From the NCBI GenBank assembly GCA_036924285.1, contig JAYKYS010000008.1, positions 17,655,001 through 17,719,000 on the forward strand: 64,000 nt of DNA, written 5' to 3'. Positions 1 to 11,953 of this stretch are shown piece after piece. Every line of letters begins with the position of its first letter. Positions within the stretch are counted from its first letter, which is position 1. Both the position numbers and the translations under genes were made by a program. The notes under the pieces are model-generated. The model was not told the DNA's origin, made no database searches, and saw only the letters and a program-made list of their open reading frames with translations. Origin of the DNA: Asterella californica. Its lineage: Eukaryota; Streptophyta; Marchantiopsida; Marchantiales; Aytoniaceae.

Positions 1-3000
1 CCCAACTTCAAGTCGTACACGAACGTTGACATAAACGTTCCTTGCAAACCAATTTCTCTCACATCTTTCAAATCATCCGATGAAACTTTATATCGTCTTC
101 AATTTTCTGAAGAACTCAGTGTTCTGATCTCGATAGATCCAAGGACATCAAATTTGAACTCCGGAATGGCTTGAATGATCCAACTCTCTTTCGCATGTCA
201 CTAAAATATTCCAAATCTCTTTCTCTACGTCTCTGTTTCTTCCAAAACACACCTCTCGATCTGCCTCTTCACGAACTGATCTTAACCAACGCCTAGATCT
301 GAACTCATAACATCTTGTGTGCATGTCCTCCTAATCCTCTAAAAAGTCCTCCCATAGATCGCAGATACAAGCTAACCCCTTAAGCTGCCCCCTTACGTCC
401 ATTCACAATACGTGAGGTTTTTCCAAATGATGACCAATCAACTCCTTTGCATCTTTAGTATAGCGTCAAGAACCACAAATACCTAGTCAGCATCGATAAG
501 CTAGAGCTTAGCTTGATTTCTCCATCTTTTGAACCTAATAGCTTTGCAATTAAGTGTTAATTTAAAAGAAATGAAGTGCTCATAGGAAGCTAACATTGAG
601 CTCTATCACTTGGTGCAATGAAACTGAAGATCCAAAAGTTGTGTAAAAAGCGTATTTTTAGTCAAATGAACGTGTTTGGAGCAAAAATGCAAAACCTCAA
701 ATTTGGATTTCAGGTAGGAGCCGGTCCATGATATGACATCGTGTCACTCATTTTTCAACTACTCTCCAATGAGTAAAGAAAAACTATCCAACCCATATAT
801 CTATGCGGCATCCTGAAAGAATTATCTAGAGCTTCCAAATAACTGAAGATCTTATCATAATATAAGACATTCAAATGAATTCTTCTTCTGTTTGACTGTT
901 CAACTTGTTTGGGAGCCTATCTACTTGCATGTTTCTCTCCGGTTGAAAAACATAACACGGATGACACTCTCAATTTGATGAATAGTGAATCAACTCGATC
1001 ACTCTCAACAATGATATCTCTTTCCGAACTACAAGTTGTGAATATGGACGTCATATTTGTAACCTAGAACAAGCGCAAGTTTCACTTCTCTCCAAGTTCA
1101 AAATTGCTCCACTACGATGATACTTCAGTGTGACTCACAAAATTATGGATGAGCATTCATATCATGGACGAATATATTATCTTTAATAATAAATATAATT
1201 CAAAAATCTCACAACTAACTTTGTAACCCCCTCGGAAAAACTACGACCATATGATCATGTATGTGTACAAAACTAGCCATATCACTTCTCTGAACTAATA
1301 GTAACAAAGTTATGGTTAAGATTCCTTCGGCAGTAAGGGAATATTTATTTTGAGCTTTGACACGCCTGTTCTTCCTTTCACATGGAGAGAGAGTAAAATT
1401 GATGCGGCTAAAACTTTTCAGCCTGTGTTCCTTAATACCGAGATGCGTCCTTTATTATCGTCGTTTACTATCGTTTATTTGTAGCCACCTTCCATCAGTC
1501 AGCGCAAGTTGTTGACAGATGGGGGTGACATCTGGCAGCTCGGTACAGTTGGCCGTCGCCCCCGGATCTATGACTGAAGATATCCTCACGGTCGGAGAGG
1601 ATGGAAAAATAACAAACCATGCGGTCTGAGTCATATCCAGCAAAGAAATCCACGTCGACATTCTCCGGTTTCGCCATAAAAGGTACGAAGGAAATAGGTC
1701 ATCCAGCTCTTCTCTCCAGGTATGATACGTACGGGAAGGATAAAGTTGAAGATTTGTACCTTACATCCCACAAATTCGGAATACCACCTTTACTAACCAA
1801 GAGTTGCAGCTGCGTACTGTAATTGTTTAGGACCGGTTGTTGACCCTGGTTTTGCATTTTGCAAGGACTTCTGATACCCCTGGGCCCTAGCTGACGTGAC
1901 TTTCTAGAACCTTCTTTCCTTCAACGGAAGGCAATAGAAACGGACCACGGGAAACCAGAATCGAACACCTGAGACATCCCGGCTCATTATACAAAAGCTT
2001 TAGCTCGCGTATCGAAAGCTTTTGCCTCACTCGGCTAAAGATTTTGTTACGTGAATAACAGGTCGGTTGATGGATCCATTTCTTACCACTCTTCGTCGCT
2101 TGCGTGTATATTTCTTTCGCAGGGGATCTGATGAATGTGTCTGCAGAGAAATTTCCATGTGCGTAACAACAAGATAAACCCGATAGTACTGTAAGTTCAC
2201 GACTGTGTGTCACGTTGTGTGCACATGAGCACGGACTGCTCGTCTGCGGAGTAAGGATATGTAACAAAAAGTTTAATATGTTTGTGGAGATATTTTCTGT
2301 GCAAACCTTTTCACAAGGTTCGTACGGGCACTAGTTAAAGTTTTCCCTTTTCCGGCCTTTCCACCCAGCCAAGATTGTGCTCATTGCCAAATGTGGGTCT
2401 ATATCCTCGGGCTCTTGTCCACTTTCACAGAAATGTGAACGGCGTCAGAAGGACTCAAGTACCTACGGTGGAGAAACTGAATGGCTGTGGATCAGAGCCC
2501 TGCCGACTCTACCTGCGGTCTAACGCGCGTAACTCACCGCCCCCCAGTATCCGGGCATTCCGGGCTCAGAGAGTACGGCGGGCCATTGCACTTCTTCCAG
2601 GTTGGTGTGAACAGAATATTACTGCATGCTCCCACGGAATCCCACCTATCTGCCATGTTTGTAAGGTAATGGTGAAACACCCAAACCCCCAAATGTACGT
2701 GGCATATTCTCCGACGAGAGTTAGCAACGGGCTCAGCTACAGCTCAGTACGAAGGTGGCATGCGTCATGATGATAGATTCATGCTCCTCTTGCACACTAG
2801 GTTAAAACAAGCAGGCGTTTCGGGGGATATTCTGTGGCGAAGTGCACATGCACTGCGCACTTCCGACCCCACAGAAAGAAAAAAGACAAGCTCCTCAGAA
2901 GTATGCCTGATTCCACATCTTCCAGGCCTGCGTATACTTTTCCACACATATCTTCGATTCGTAGAGGGAATCAATTAAACCCTCACTTATGCAAGCCCTG

Positions 3001-4074
3001 ACGGTAATCAAAATCGCCATCTACAAAGACGACTAATTTACCCGTTCTCTCGCAGAAAATATAACACGTTTGAAGTATATTCGTCTTTCAACCAACCTCG
3101 GTGTTAGTCATGAAGCTGATGTACTGACAGGAATCACCATTCTCATACCATGAACGAGCACGCTCGTAACCCGAACATCACATTTCATTCACAGTACGAA
3201 ACCAGAACAGGTCGGAGAACAGAAGCCGAATTATTATCTCCCAAAAGAGAAGAAACATCAAGATCTCTCGCTCTATACCGAGGGCTCACCTACTGGGCTA
3301 CCAAAAACAACATCCTGCTCCTGTACACTGAACGTTATAGCAAGATGAAAAAACCTGTAAGGTCAGGCTCCTCTGCTGAGAGGATTGACAAGATTCTAGA
3401 GCGGGGATCAATCTGCTTCTAGGGGTGGAAGGGAACCACCTGCATCACTGAGGTTCTATCAAAGGTTCTATCGAGTGTAACGTATTATCTGGTTCTCCTG
3501 CAATTCGATCGTGCCTCCATAATTCTTAACGTGAGAATCAAAGGCGAACGTTCTAAACCTTAATGTCTTGTGGACTCATGCTGAGGCCCCCGTTACGGAC
3601 GCAGCTGTACAGGCCAGAATCTTTAGGAGCAAACCCAAAATCAATATGGGCAAAAATTAACCGGTAACCGCAGACGGCGTTTCGTATCAGAGATATGGAA
3701 CCAGGACGCAGACTTCAACGCGAGCGAACCTCACTGTGGGAGAGACGACGAGGCCAGTATCTTTGAACGCTCACTCAACGAGTTTCATTTGGGTGAATAG
3801 CCAAGCCTCTTTCTCAGTACAACAGGACGAGCAACTCTTCGGGTTCCTGTACTCCGAGCTATAGTTTCTCCAATAGCTCGGATCTCAGTTCTGCCGCTTG
3901 AATTTCCATACGGCCATCGGCGTAAGCAGGTGATGCGGGGATCCCAAGTTGTCTTCGAGCGCATCCGTCAGTCCAATCAGGACAGTGCCAACACGACCGA
4001 CTCCGGATGCTTTGGATGATGGTTTGAACAAATCCATGTACAAACTGGATACTGGCGCAGTTATATCTTCTAAT
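1..4074. other. Gene-poor stretch, no recognisable gene
   Basis: No frame here gives a recognisable domain, and the longer open frames mostly lack an ATG or overlap on both strands. Around 380-405 the words TTAAGCTGCCCCCTTAC resemble the opening of repeat B (11.3 and 28.0 kb), so part of the first 0.5 kb may be a worn copy of that family. The part just below 4,075 is expected to be the 3' UTR of the minus-strand B-box gene; its end cannot be fixed by eye. The stretch 1.3-4.0 kb is visibly richer in GC than 0.5-1.3 kb. Confidence 0.5.
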
Positions 4075-5485
4075 TTATACTTCTAACAATCTCCGTCTCT
4101 TCGCCAACGGTGGTGAGGCTGGAGCGGAGTGCAGGCCAAGGTCGGGGACGACAAAAGCATCGTCATAATCGGGTACAAGACAATCCTGTTTGGCTTTCCC
4201 TTTCATAGCTCCAGTGACTCTACCAGAGCGGCACATTCCTGATGTAGTAGGAGGACAGAACATCTGTGGAACCTCGTGGAATGACTCCGCGTAGACTTGT
4301 TCGTCAAAAAGACTCAAATCGGCAGTCCAGTCGTAATCTCCGAGGTTTGCCTGGTCGGCCTGGAGAACAAAAGCGTTACAAATAATATTAGAAGGAGAAC
4401 TTAAACTTCACATCGTGCAACAGGAGAATCGCGAGGCGCCTACAATACGGTGAAGACCAGGATCAAACCATACCTTCGAGGACGCTATGTCACCAAGGCT
4501 GTATCCTTCTCCCAACTCAGGAATATTGAGTAGCTCATCCACTCTCCAGTTAGGAATGGCGTCGGACAGAAACTCAGTGATGCTCGTTCGTTTCGTTTGG
4601 AGAGTGCTGGACACGCTGTGATGACTTGCCGAGGTATTACTGATCCCCATGGATTTATTGCTAGCGGTCAGAACCGAAGGTTTGGCAGTAGATGCGGATG
4701 AGAACGAAGGAGTCGGTGCATATGATTGTTTGTAAGACTGGACAGATGATGGAGACTTTGAGGCGTTGGTGATGCTACTGTTGATTATAGACGAAACCGG
4801 ATGCCGTGTCAGCTCCTCGGAGGTAGCCGTCTCCTGAGCAGCAGGGCTTGAGTTGCTGAGTGCCTCCAAAGCCACTCTCGTACCGGGCACCAGGAACCTC
4901 TGGTGAGCGGAAGAAAGAGCGGTCGTGGAATGGATAGATACGTCGCAGTCTCGACACAGAAGGGCCCGATCTTCCAGGCAGAAAAAGAACGCAGACTTCT
5001 CCTGCAAGACCGACAAGGAAAGTGAGCCGAACTCATACCAAAGGCCAAGGACGCCTCCACTCCTCACAGACGCGCGTCGCTGTATGTTTGTCTGTGAGGA
5101 ACAAGTGTCTCCTCGGCCACTAAACAGACCAAAGGAAGGAGAAGACCTACATAGAAGTAAACAATAAGCTAATTTCATGGCGTCACAGACTGCCAAGTTC
5201 AGACTTGAAACAGCTGATTTACCGACCAAGCCATATTGGTTCAAACAACACTCCACTTCAATACACCGCGATACACCCATACAGGGTCACGATTCGGCGA
5301 AGTACCTGGCAGATATCGCAACGAGGAGACTCAGCTGGTCCGATTAAAGAAACCCGCTGGTGTTTGTTTGCCAACTTATTGGCCGCATGAATGCGTGTGT
5401 CGCACTCATTACACAAAGCAGCTTCATCCGCGCAACACATAACCGAAGCCAAAGCCCTCTCACATCCATCACACTGAATCCTCAT
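4075..5485 (-). CDS. Double B-box zinc-finger protein (STO/BBX24-like light-signalling regulator)
   Basis: Three exons on the minus strand: 5485-5306, 5001-4474 and 4359-4075, joined in phase 0 across introns of 304 and 114 nt with GT-AG ends, giving 330 residues. The start is the ATG at 5485 (A at -3), which puts MRIQCDGC at the N-terminus as in BBX24 proteins. B-box 1 has C5, C8, C17, D20, C25, C28, H33, H42; B-box 2 has C56, C59, C68, D71, C76, C79, H84, H93, and the first intron falls right after C59-Q. There is no CCT domain. A conserved middle block (ITEFLSDAIPNWRVDELL) matches the BBX24/25 type. Near the C-terminus DDAFVVPDLG (residues 302-311) fits the VP motif used to bind the COP1 WD40 domain, followed by a basic KRRR (323-326). 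Known relatives are nuclear co-regulators acting with HY5 and COP1 in photomorphogenesis. Family call very sure; exact orthology uncertain. Confidence 0.93.
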
Positions 5486-6005
5486 CTTGGGCAATGTGGT
5501 TCCTCCTTATTCCCAACTATCTACAATCTATCGGCAGGAGCTTTCCCGATCTTTCGTCCGTCGTCGTCGTCGTCCTGCCTGCTCCTCCTCGCTGTGAACC
5601 TACCCTCAGTATCCGCTTCGACCTACTTCTCCCTACCGTTCTCACGCTGGTTCTCTTCTCTACGTCCACAGACAAACAATCACTCAACAGCACTGACAAT
5701 CCACAACTCCTCCTCTTCTTCTCGTGGCCTGCTCTCTCTCTCTTGCTGCTTCGTGAAGAACTTCCCGCTCTACGATTCTCGCCTTATTTGCGCCCGCAGC
5801 TGCACTTCTGTCACCATAAAACAACAGGGAACCAGAAGCTTCTGCCCCCGCCTTATTGAACCGGGTCAGCTCGCTTCGCACGCTGGCTCGCATAAAAATC
5901 GAATCTGGTACCGCGATCTTCAAAAAGTTCCTCTCCGGGCTCTCCATGTGGTTGATCAGCTGGAAGCCGCGGCCCACCCTCCTCCTACAAGCACCCTATC
6001 ATAGT
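5486..6005 (-). promoter_or_regulatory. Probable 5' UTR / proximal promoter of the B-box gene
   Basis: This 0.5-kb stretch upstream of the ATG is clearly richer in GC than the AT-rich DNA beyond 6.1 kb. On the minus (gene) strand it carries a GA dinucleotide run (5732-5743), a run of five GAC trinucleotides (5556-5575) and several other purine-rich tracts, which are common in plant leaders and core promoters. An open frame on the plus strand through it has no recognisable domain and is treated as chance. No transcription start or clear TATA box could be fixed. Confidence 0.45.
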
Positions 6006-6270
6006 AAAAAAGAGAACACCCCATCATAGTAACCACAGCGCCCGATGATTCCGATGAAACAGGAGGTGACAGCTCCGCTACCCCTACAGTCAAACCTGGA
6101 TAACTGATACCTGTTTAATGGTTACTGTTTTATTATTGTTACGAAAGTTTTACTCTGCAGTGAAGAGAAAAGTAACTTGTTAGACGTTAAGATCAACGGA
6201 TAAATATATATATGTAAGAACAGAATACATTTTAAAATCTAGAATATCATCATATTCATAACTTCGTGGA

Positions 6271-6550
6271 TTTTAAACCCCTCCTGGTATAAAAGGGTCT
6301 CAGATGAAATATTTTTCTTAGATTTTTTTTGGAATTCAAAATCTCTCTCTGAAATCTGGAACACAGAAAAGTTTTGAGTTTAATAAACTAGATTTTGATA
6401 ATATTTGGATGAAAATTAAATTATTCTTTTGTAAAATGTAACACTTTTCAGTCGCTTTCCAACGCTACCTACCACGTCAACAACGGATGTCAAATTCAAA
6501 CATTCTGAAAAGATGCAGCTTGCTCTGGATAATCCCGAGGTCCATTTTTT
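6271..6550 (+). repeat. Dispersed repeat, copy 1 (partner at 40.3 kb, inverted)
   Basis: Matches the reverse complement of 40,310-40,603 over about 280 bases, including CCTCCTGGTATAAAAGG, TTGAATTCAAAA-type spacing, and a block around GCTTTCCAACGCTACCTACC. The TATAAAAGG may be a promoter inside a transposon (for example an LTR), but no terminal structure or target duplication is evident. Confidence 0.65.
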
Positions 6551-8135
6551 ACGTCCGTACACGTCAAAAAATGAGGAGTCTGGATAACCCATACCCTAAA
6601 TATCAGGAGTGTGGGTTTAACAACACTTGGAACAAACTCTTGATATAAATATGATCTGATAAATATAATAAATATATAAATCATAGATATAAATAATAGA
6701 TTCATCTTCACTAAAATGTATTGAGAGAATTCTATAGAAAATGCATGCGTGACTTGTGGTAAAGCTAGATCAAGTGATGTTTCTGGTTGAAAATTTAATT
6801 TGAATACAAATATTCTTCTTGAGATCGATCATACAGTCAGATCTAAAAGACTCATATGTAGGTAAGTTCACAAGCTAAAAGAGTATTTCAATTCTTTCCG
6901 TGTCTATATAATTGTTACCTTGTTAACAATAAAATGATTTATTGTTATAAAGTTATATCTTTTTTATGGTTTCAAAAACTCTACTCTAGAATCCTAACAG
7001 TAAACCAAGTTCGACTGTATATGCTATGCTGCCCTGATCCTTCTTCCTTTGCCCTGCCCTGCCCTTCCCTTTGCTGCGTGACCCGTTCGAGCCCTCAAGG
7101 CCAGCCGCATCTGGCTCTCTTCTGCGGGCCGCGTGAAAGCTCATTGGTGGAAACTCGAAACTCATTCGCAAGTGCTCTTTTCTTTGCGGCGGCGAGCTTG
7201 GAGCAGGCATGTACAGATGTATTATTGTTTTATGCTTCCTTTGAGTACCTTTGGGTTTTCAATATCTTGGTATGTATCTTAGGGGAGTATTTATTTGAGT
7301 GATAATAATGCATCCAACTGTGATAGAGAATAGCAGAGAGAATGAAGTCATGGAGGTGGTATACTGTATTCCTACTTGGTCCCATTTTTCATGATAATTG
7401 TCTCGCATCTTGTTGTTGGTGTTGACTGACCGTTTATTATTTATTCGCACATCGTCTTGTCTAACTTCCGCGGTGTATAACAAAAATATGCATGCTCGAT
7501 CTACTTGGGAGAATTTTTGCTACTTTCATGATGTCAGAAAAATATGTATTAGATGGTTATTATAATTTAGATTTTAATTTATTATTATTATATATTAACT
7601 AGACTACAATTGCGAGAGGAGCCAGACTTAAACCCATAAGGAAAGGATATTCCTTGTGAAAATGAAGAAGAATGCCTTTAAGGTTTTGTGAGATATGGTT
7701 GTTCCTTGCATGTCACCAGTTGGTACCAAATAAAGGAGTCTTCCTTGCAAATAAATAAGCATGCTCAATCAACTTGGGTAACTTTTACTCTTTTTATCAG
7801 AAAAGGGGTAATTATTATATAGAAATTCTAGACTAAACTATGATCAAAAATTTAATATATTTAGAAATGTTAAATGATGGTTGAACCTAATATCGCTAGA
7901 GCGAGCTTAGAATAAGCGTTCCAAAAGACGGAACGTCGGACAGGATGCTTTTTTTTTGTAAATTGTTGTCTCATCTTAGCCGAAATGTGAACTAAAATAT
8001 ATATGTTGTACATGCCATCTATATCACGCTTTTGAACTTGTCTTATTTTTCGGAGGCGGGTCCTCTGTTACGCGTGGTAACGCCACTAACGCGCGGTGAC
8101 GGCAGTCGCCGTCCTTCATGTCTCGACGTGGGCAG
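6551..8135. other. Intergenic, two weak copies of the hairpin-family core
   Basis: Two diverged copies of the dispersed core seen at 22, 24 and 59 kb lie at about 7470-7660 and 7745-7900; both show CATGCTC...ACTTGGG followed by ATCAGAAAA or GTCAGAAAA. Between 7030 and 7215 is a short GC-rich patch (runs of CCCTG and CTTCC) that stands out from its AT-rich surroundings; it encodes nothing recognisable. Confidence 0.5.
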
Positions 8136-8288
8136 ACGGCAGTAACAGTAGCCGATGCCTAATCGATTGCACTCATCTTCTCTTGCAATTGCTCCTCTCG
8201 ATGTCGATAGACGGCAGTAATCCTAGCCAATATCCGATCGATTGCGATCTTCTTCTCGTGCGATTGCTCCTATCTTGCTCCTCGGACG
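8136..8288 (+). repeat. Two-copy tandem repeat, unit about 75 bp
   Basis: Units 8136-8210 and 8211-8288 both start ACGGCAGTAA and share the order CGATTGC, ATCTTCT, TGCAATTGCTCCT / TGCGATTGCTCCT. Noncoding by appearance. Confidence 0.7.
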
Positions 8289-8439
8289 ATCGCTTGTCGT
8301 CATTTTTTCGTCTCGTCTCTCGTTGGACTTGCTGCTCGTGGGCCTGTTGCGTTCTAGATTTCATCATTGCTGCTGGTGCGGGTGAGAAGGTCACACGCGG
8401 CCGGACGTGCTGCTGTTGACATGTTTTGCACCGGGTTAG

Positions 8440-8940
8440 CCGTCCGGATGGGACTGTCTTTGCTCGCTTTGGCGTCGATTGTTTTCAGTTGCTCGCTTCG
8501 GCATCGGTTGCACCATCTCTCGTCGGATGGAGTGCTCGAGTTAGCTGTGTTTTTCCTTTCCTCGTTGCTGCTGCTGTAGGTCCCGATTTGGTTTGTTCAC
8601 TCGTTTTTCTTTTCCTCCTTGCTGCTGCTGCAGGTCACGTTTTCAGTTTGCTCGCTTCACCATCGGTTGCACGATCTCTCTCACCGACTTCTGTCTCTTG
8701 GATGGGACGGTCTCGTTAGGTGCATTATTCCTTTCCTCGTTGCTGCTGCTGCAGCTCACGATTTTTGTTGTCGTCTTTTGCAGCCGCCTCGTTAGCGGAC
8801 TGTCTTTGTTCTATGGACCCGGTCTCGTTAGGTGCGTTATTCTTTTCCTCATTGCTGGTGCTGCAGGTCACGGTTTTCATTTACGTTTTCTGCAGGCACC
8901 TCATTAGCGGACTGCCTTTGTTCTCGTCTGGATGGAACTG
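8440..8940 (+). repeat. Degenerate GC-rich minisatellite
   Basis: The segment CCTTTCCTCGTTGCTGCTGC recurs in variant form at about 8552, 8606, 8727 and 8839, each followed by variants of GCAGGTCACG. Three larger units also share GGTCTCGTTAGGTGC or CTCGTTAGCGGACTG. The leucine-rich open frames across this stretch in several registers are a by-product of the repeats. Confidence 0.7.
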
Positions 8941-11309
8941 TTTTTGGTTGCTTGCTTGATCGCTTGCATGATCGAGACGGCTCCGATGGCAGATTTCCTC
9001 TTTTCCTCCGGATGGGACTGTCGCTCGTTTCTTTTTTTTCCATCATGGCTTGCACGATCAAACCGGCTCCAAATGCTCCTTGTGACACTGCGTTGTGGTT
9101 CCCAGATGGCTCGTCTGCTGCATTGCCGGCATCTGTCGTCGTTTCTGGTGTGTATTGCACCCATCGAGACGGGTCGGCAAGTGGCCGAGCTAAGCTTCTA
9201 GATTACCTCGGACGTGCTTTAGCTGCCGCCATGGGAAGAGATGGAACCGTCTTCTTCCACGGCTGCTATATGTCCACGCCCTGTCTACTTGGGTGCATGG
9301 TACATTCTTTTCATTTTTGCACCCTACCTGCAGTTCAGATACTCTGCCTCCACTCTACACGCAATGTCCGATGATGAGAATGTTATTACTATGTTGGATG
9401 ATGAGAATGTTATTACAGTCTCTGTTTATGAGGAGTCTTCCAGTCAACTTTCGTCTTCTCGTCCTTTGCTTGTATCTTCGACTTTCTCTGTATCAGTCGT
9501 CTGATGTTTCTGCTCCACTATCTCTCTCGATACTACCTCTGTCTTTATATTCTATCGACCCAGTTTGCCTCCAAGGAATAGAAAGGTACAAATGTCAAGG
9601 GCTCAAATTTGCTGACCGACGACTATTCCCTCTCATCCTTTGCTCCCTTCAGGCTACCTTTCATTTTCTGAAACTCAACTGTACCTCAGCAGAAGCTACG
9701 TCTATATAGACTTCCGTTTTTGTTTAAAGCCATCCGAATTTCTTCTTCCTAGTTTGGATTATGTAAAACGTCTTATGCTTTCTCTGGGGCTACTGACTGC
9801 TTCCAGTGCATCATCGGACTTTTTCTGTATATTAAATCGGAAGAGTTATGGCTCATCCTCAAGGACAGCAGATCTACTTTCTTTTCTTATTCGAAATTTC
9901 TCCGACACGAGGATGACGAGAAGCTTCTGAAACCTGTAGTTTCTTCTGTGTATTGACTTAAGTGTTTAACTTGTGTGTGCAAAGCAGTGAATAAGAGTTT
10001 ATAGGATAGGTTGTAAACATTTTCTCTTTCTCTTTGATGCAAATGCGACAAGCCGCTCGCGCGACTCGTGTGAGAAATCCACCTCTTCCTTGATCCAGAA
10101 GAACTATCTTCCTCAAGAGTCTTGAAGTGTCCATGACGATCGGCCAAACTGGTGGGGATCTGGACCTGTCTTGTTGGGGGTCGCTGTGTGCTTTTGTTCA
10201 ACGAGAGTGTGATAGTGAGCTCATCTCGGTCGAACGAGGAGGAGCTTTGTTACATCTGCACATTCAAGGTGTTTTATGTTTGCAGGTCATCAGCCCGATC
10301 TACGTTAAAAGCAGATTAGTCACTGTCCTTGGTTGGGAGGGGAGTGGTAGACCACTGGGGGGTGAAGTGTGCGTTAAAACTGAATAAAAGAGGTCTTCGT
10401 ACTTTTGTATGTATAATTGGCTACTGTATGAAGGATAAATCTGAGATACATCACTGATGTTGTATGAAAAATATTAGTGATTCTATGCTTGCAGATGAGG
10501 ATGAGTTGTTCACACCTTTGGGTGTTGTAGACACCAAGAACAGGGTTGGACTGAACTCTAACAATATTCTCCAACGCGCTCTACAGTTCAACAAGTACAG
10601 GTGTCAGCATCCTCTATGCAATATCCTCCACACATGTTTTCGATCGATGATTCGTTGTGGCAAATATTCTCCATCCTATAAATGGTTGATGGATAATGAT
10701 ATACAGCGGGTCAGGAGTGAGACTCTCTGGAAATCCATCGAACACCTGCAGATTGTCACGATGACCGACATCGATACTATATTTTTCCAAGCGCGAGGAT
10801 CGCAGACGTTACTTCACTAGTCTAACTCCTGAAGGGAGCAGCGGTCACTGGATCTGCCTTCTCCAGCAATGAATGTATGTCCATTTTTTGAAGCTGTGCA
10901 AGCTTCTCTTGAGTACATTCTCATTTGCAGTGCTCTACTTCGAGACAAGACAGCACAGCGAGCCACATAAGGTAAGTTTACTTCTTGTTTTTACCTGCGT
11001 GTCGTGGCAAGAGTCTTTCTTGAGGAGGGCGGACCTCCTGATTGTGATTGATCAGAGGAACGATCAAGAAGAAAACATACTGCTGCAGATGATGATAACT
11101 CAAAATTCTGTCTCTTACGTCCACCAAATATAAATCAAACACTTAGATACACAGATAGGTCTTTCAAGACTCAAATAAACTTTATTTCAATGTCGACTCC
11201 ATCATCAAATCTTCAATCATAAAAGATCTCTCCTCTCTCTCCTGCGCGCGTCTCCTCTCTCTTCTGTCAGTTCTCTATGAAAGTCCCCGTCGAAAAACTA
11301 CCGCATGTT
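8941..11309. other. Gene-poor stretch with short unassigned open frames
   Basis: A 19-base unit ATGATGAGAATGTTATTAC is repeated in near-tandem at 9371-9414. From 10,464 to 10,820 (plus) an ATG-started frame of 118 codons, beginning MKNISDSMLADEDELF, has a protein-like composition but matches no family I know; it could be an exon or a relic. No splice-supported gene could be built. Confidence 0.35.
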
Positions 11310-11562
11310 GATTTACCTAAAAGATAAGCCCTTTGCTAAGCTGCCCCCTTGCTAAGTTAGGCCCCTGCTGTCCTTATACGACTACTTATCAAAGCAGCCC
11401 TCTAGCTAAGCTGGACCCCTACTTAAATTAAAATGAAAGTTTCCTGACCCTCGATGTCATCTTGATGTCATCCTTAATATACCACAAGCCATCCAATGTA
11501 GACCGAAGCCCCTACACTTATGGGGCTGTCCCACAAGGCTTACAGCCCCCCATATGCGCACC

Positions 11563-11880
11563 AGGTATCTCTCATGGTATATTCAAGATAGCATGCGGAG
11601 GCTTAGGCCAAGAAGCTTACGATTAAGAGAGATACTAGTCTCCCGCCCCTAGATATGCAGGATGTGGCTGCATCTCCAACATAGACTCCTCGGGAGGTCA
11701 ACATGCCGAAATAAAAAACACAAGATACCTCCCATGGTATATTCAAGGTGGCATGCGGAGCTTAGGCCAAGAAGCCCACGATTAAGAGAGATACTAGTCT
11801 CCCGCCCCAAGATATGCAAGACTGGCTGCATATCCAACATAGACTCCTTTCCAAGAGGTCAACATGTCAAAATAAGAAAC
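11563..11880 (+). repeat. 160-bp tandem duplication inside repeat B
   Basis: Units 11,563-11,722 and 11,723-11,880 share CATGGTATATTCAAG, GATTAAGAGAGATACTAGTC and AACATAGACTCCT at an offset of about 160 bases. The 28-kb copy of repeat B has only one unit, so the duplication arose in this copy after the two separated. Confidence 0.8.
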
Positions 11881-11953
11881 ACATGCCAGAGGAGAATTGA
11901 TCCTGAGACCACTTTCCTCCTAGGCAGGCGTCATATCACAGGGATGGCATGTG
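11880..11953 (-). other. tRNA-like relic in repeat B, copy 1
   Basis: On the minus strand this 74-base segment begins CACATGCCA and ends TGGCATGTG, a perfect 9-bp terminal stem. Inside lie CGCCTGCCTAGGAGG, shaped like an anticodon arm, and GGATCAATTCT, close to a Pol III B box. The same layout is at 28,459-28,525. It does not form a functional tRNA (no proper T arm), but a tRNA-derived origin is reasonable. Confidence 0.4.

Noticed and set aside
1950..2046. tRNA-like boxes on the minus strand (TAGCCGAGTGAGG as an A box, GTGTTCGATTCTGG as a B box)
   Set aside because: The boxes are suggestive, but no T stem or acceptor stem can be paired and the anticodon arm is not defined.
2375..2770. 131-codon plus-strand frame
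   Set aside because: Begins at TTG, overlaps another frame of similar length, and shows no domain or conservation signal.
5360..6004. Long plus-strand open frame over the B-box leader
   Set aside because: Serine/leucine-rich product of the GA/CT-rich leader, antisense to the gene's first exon, with no domain.
8096..9504. Several overlapping long frames rich in Leu, Ser and Cys
   Set aside because: They arise from minisatellites rich in TTGCTGCTG and TCTC; open in several registers at once and without a domain.
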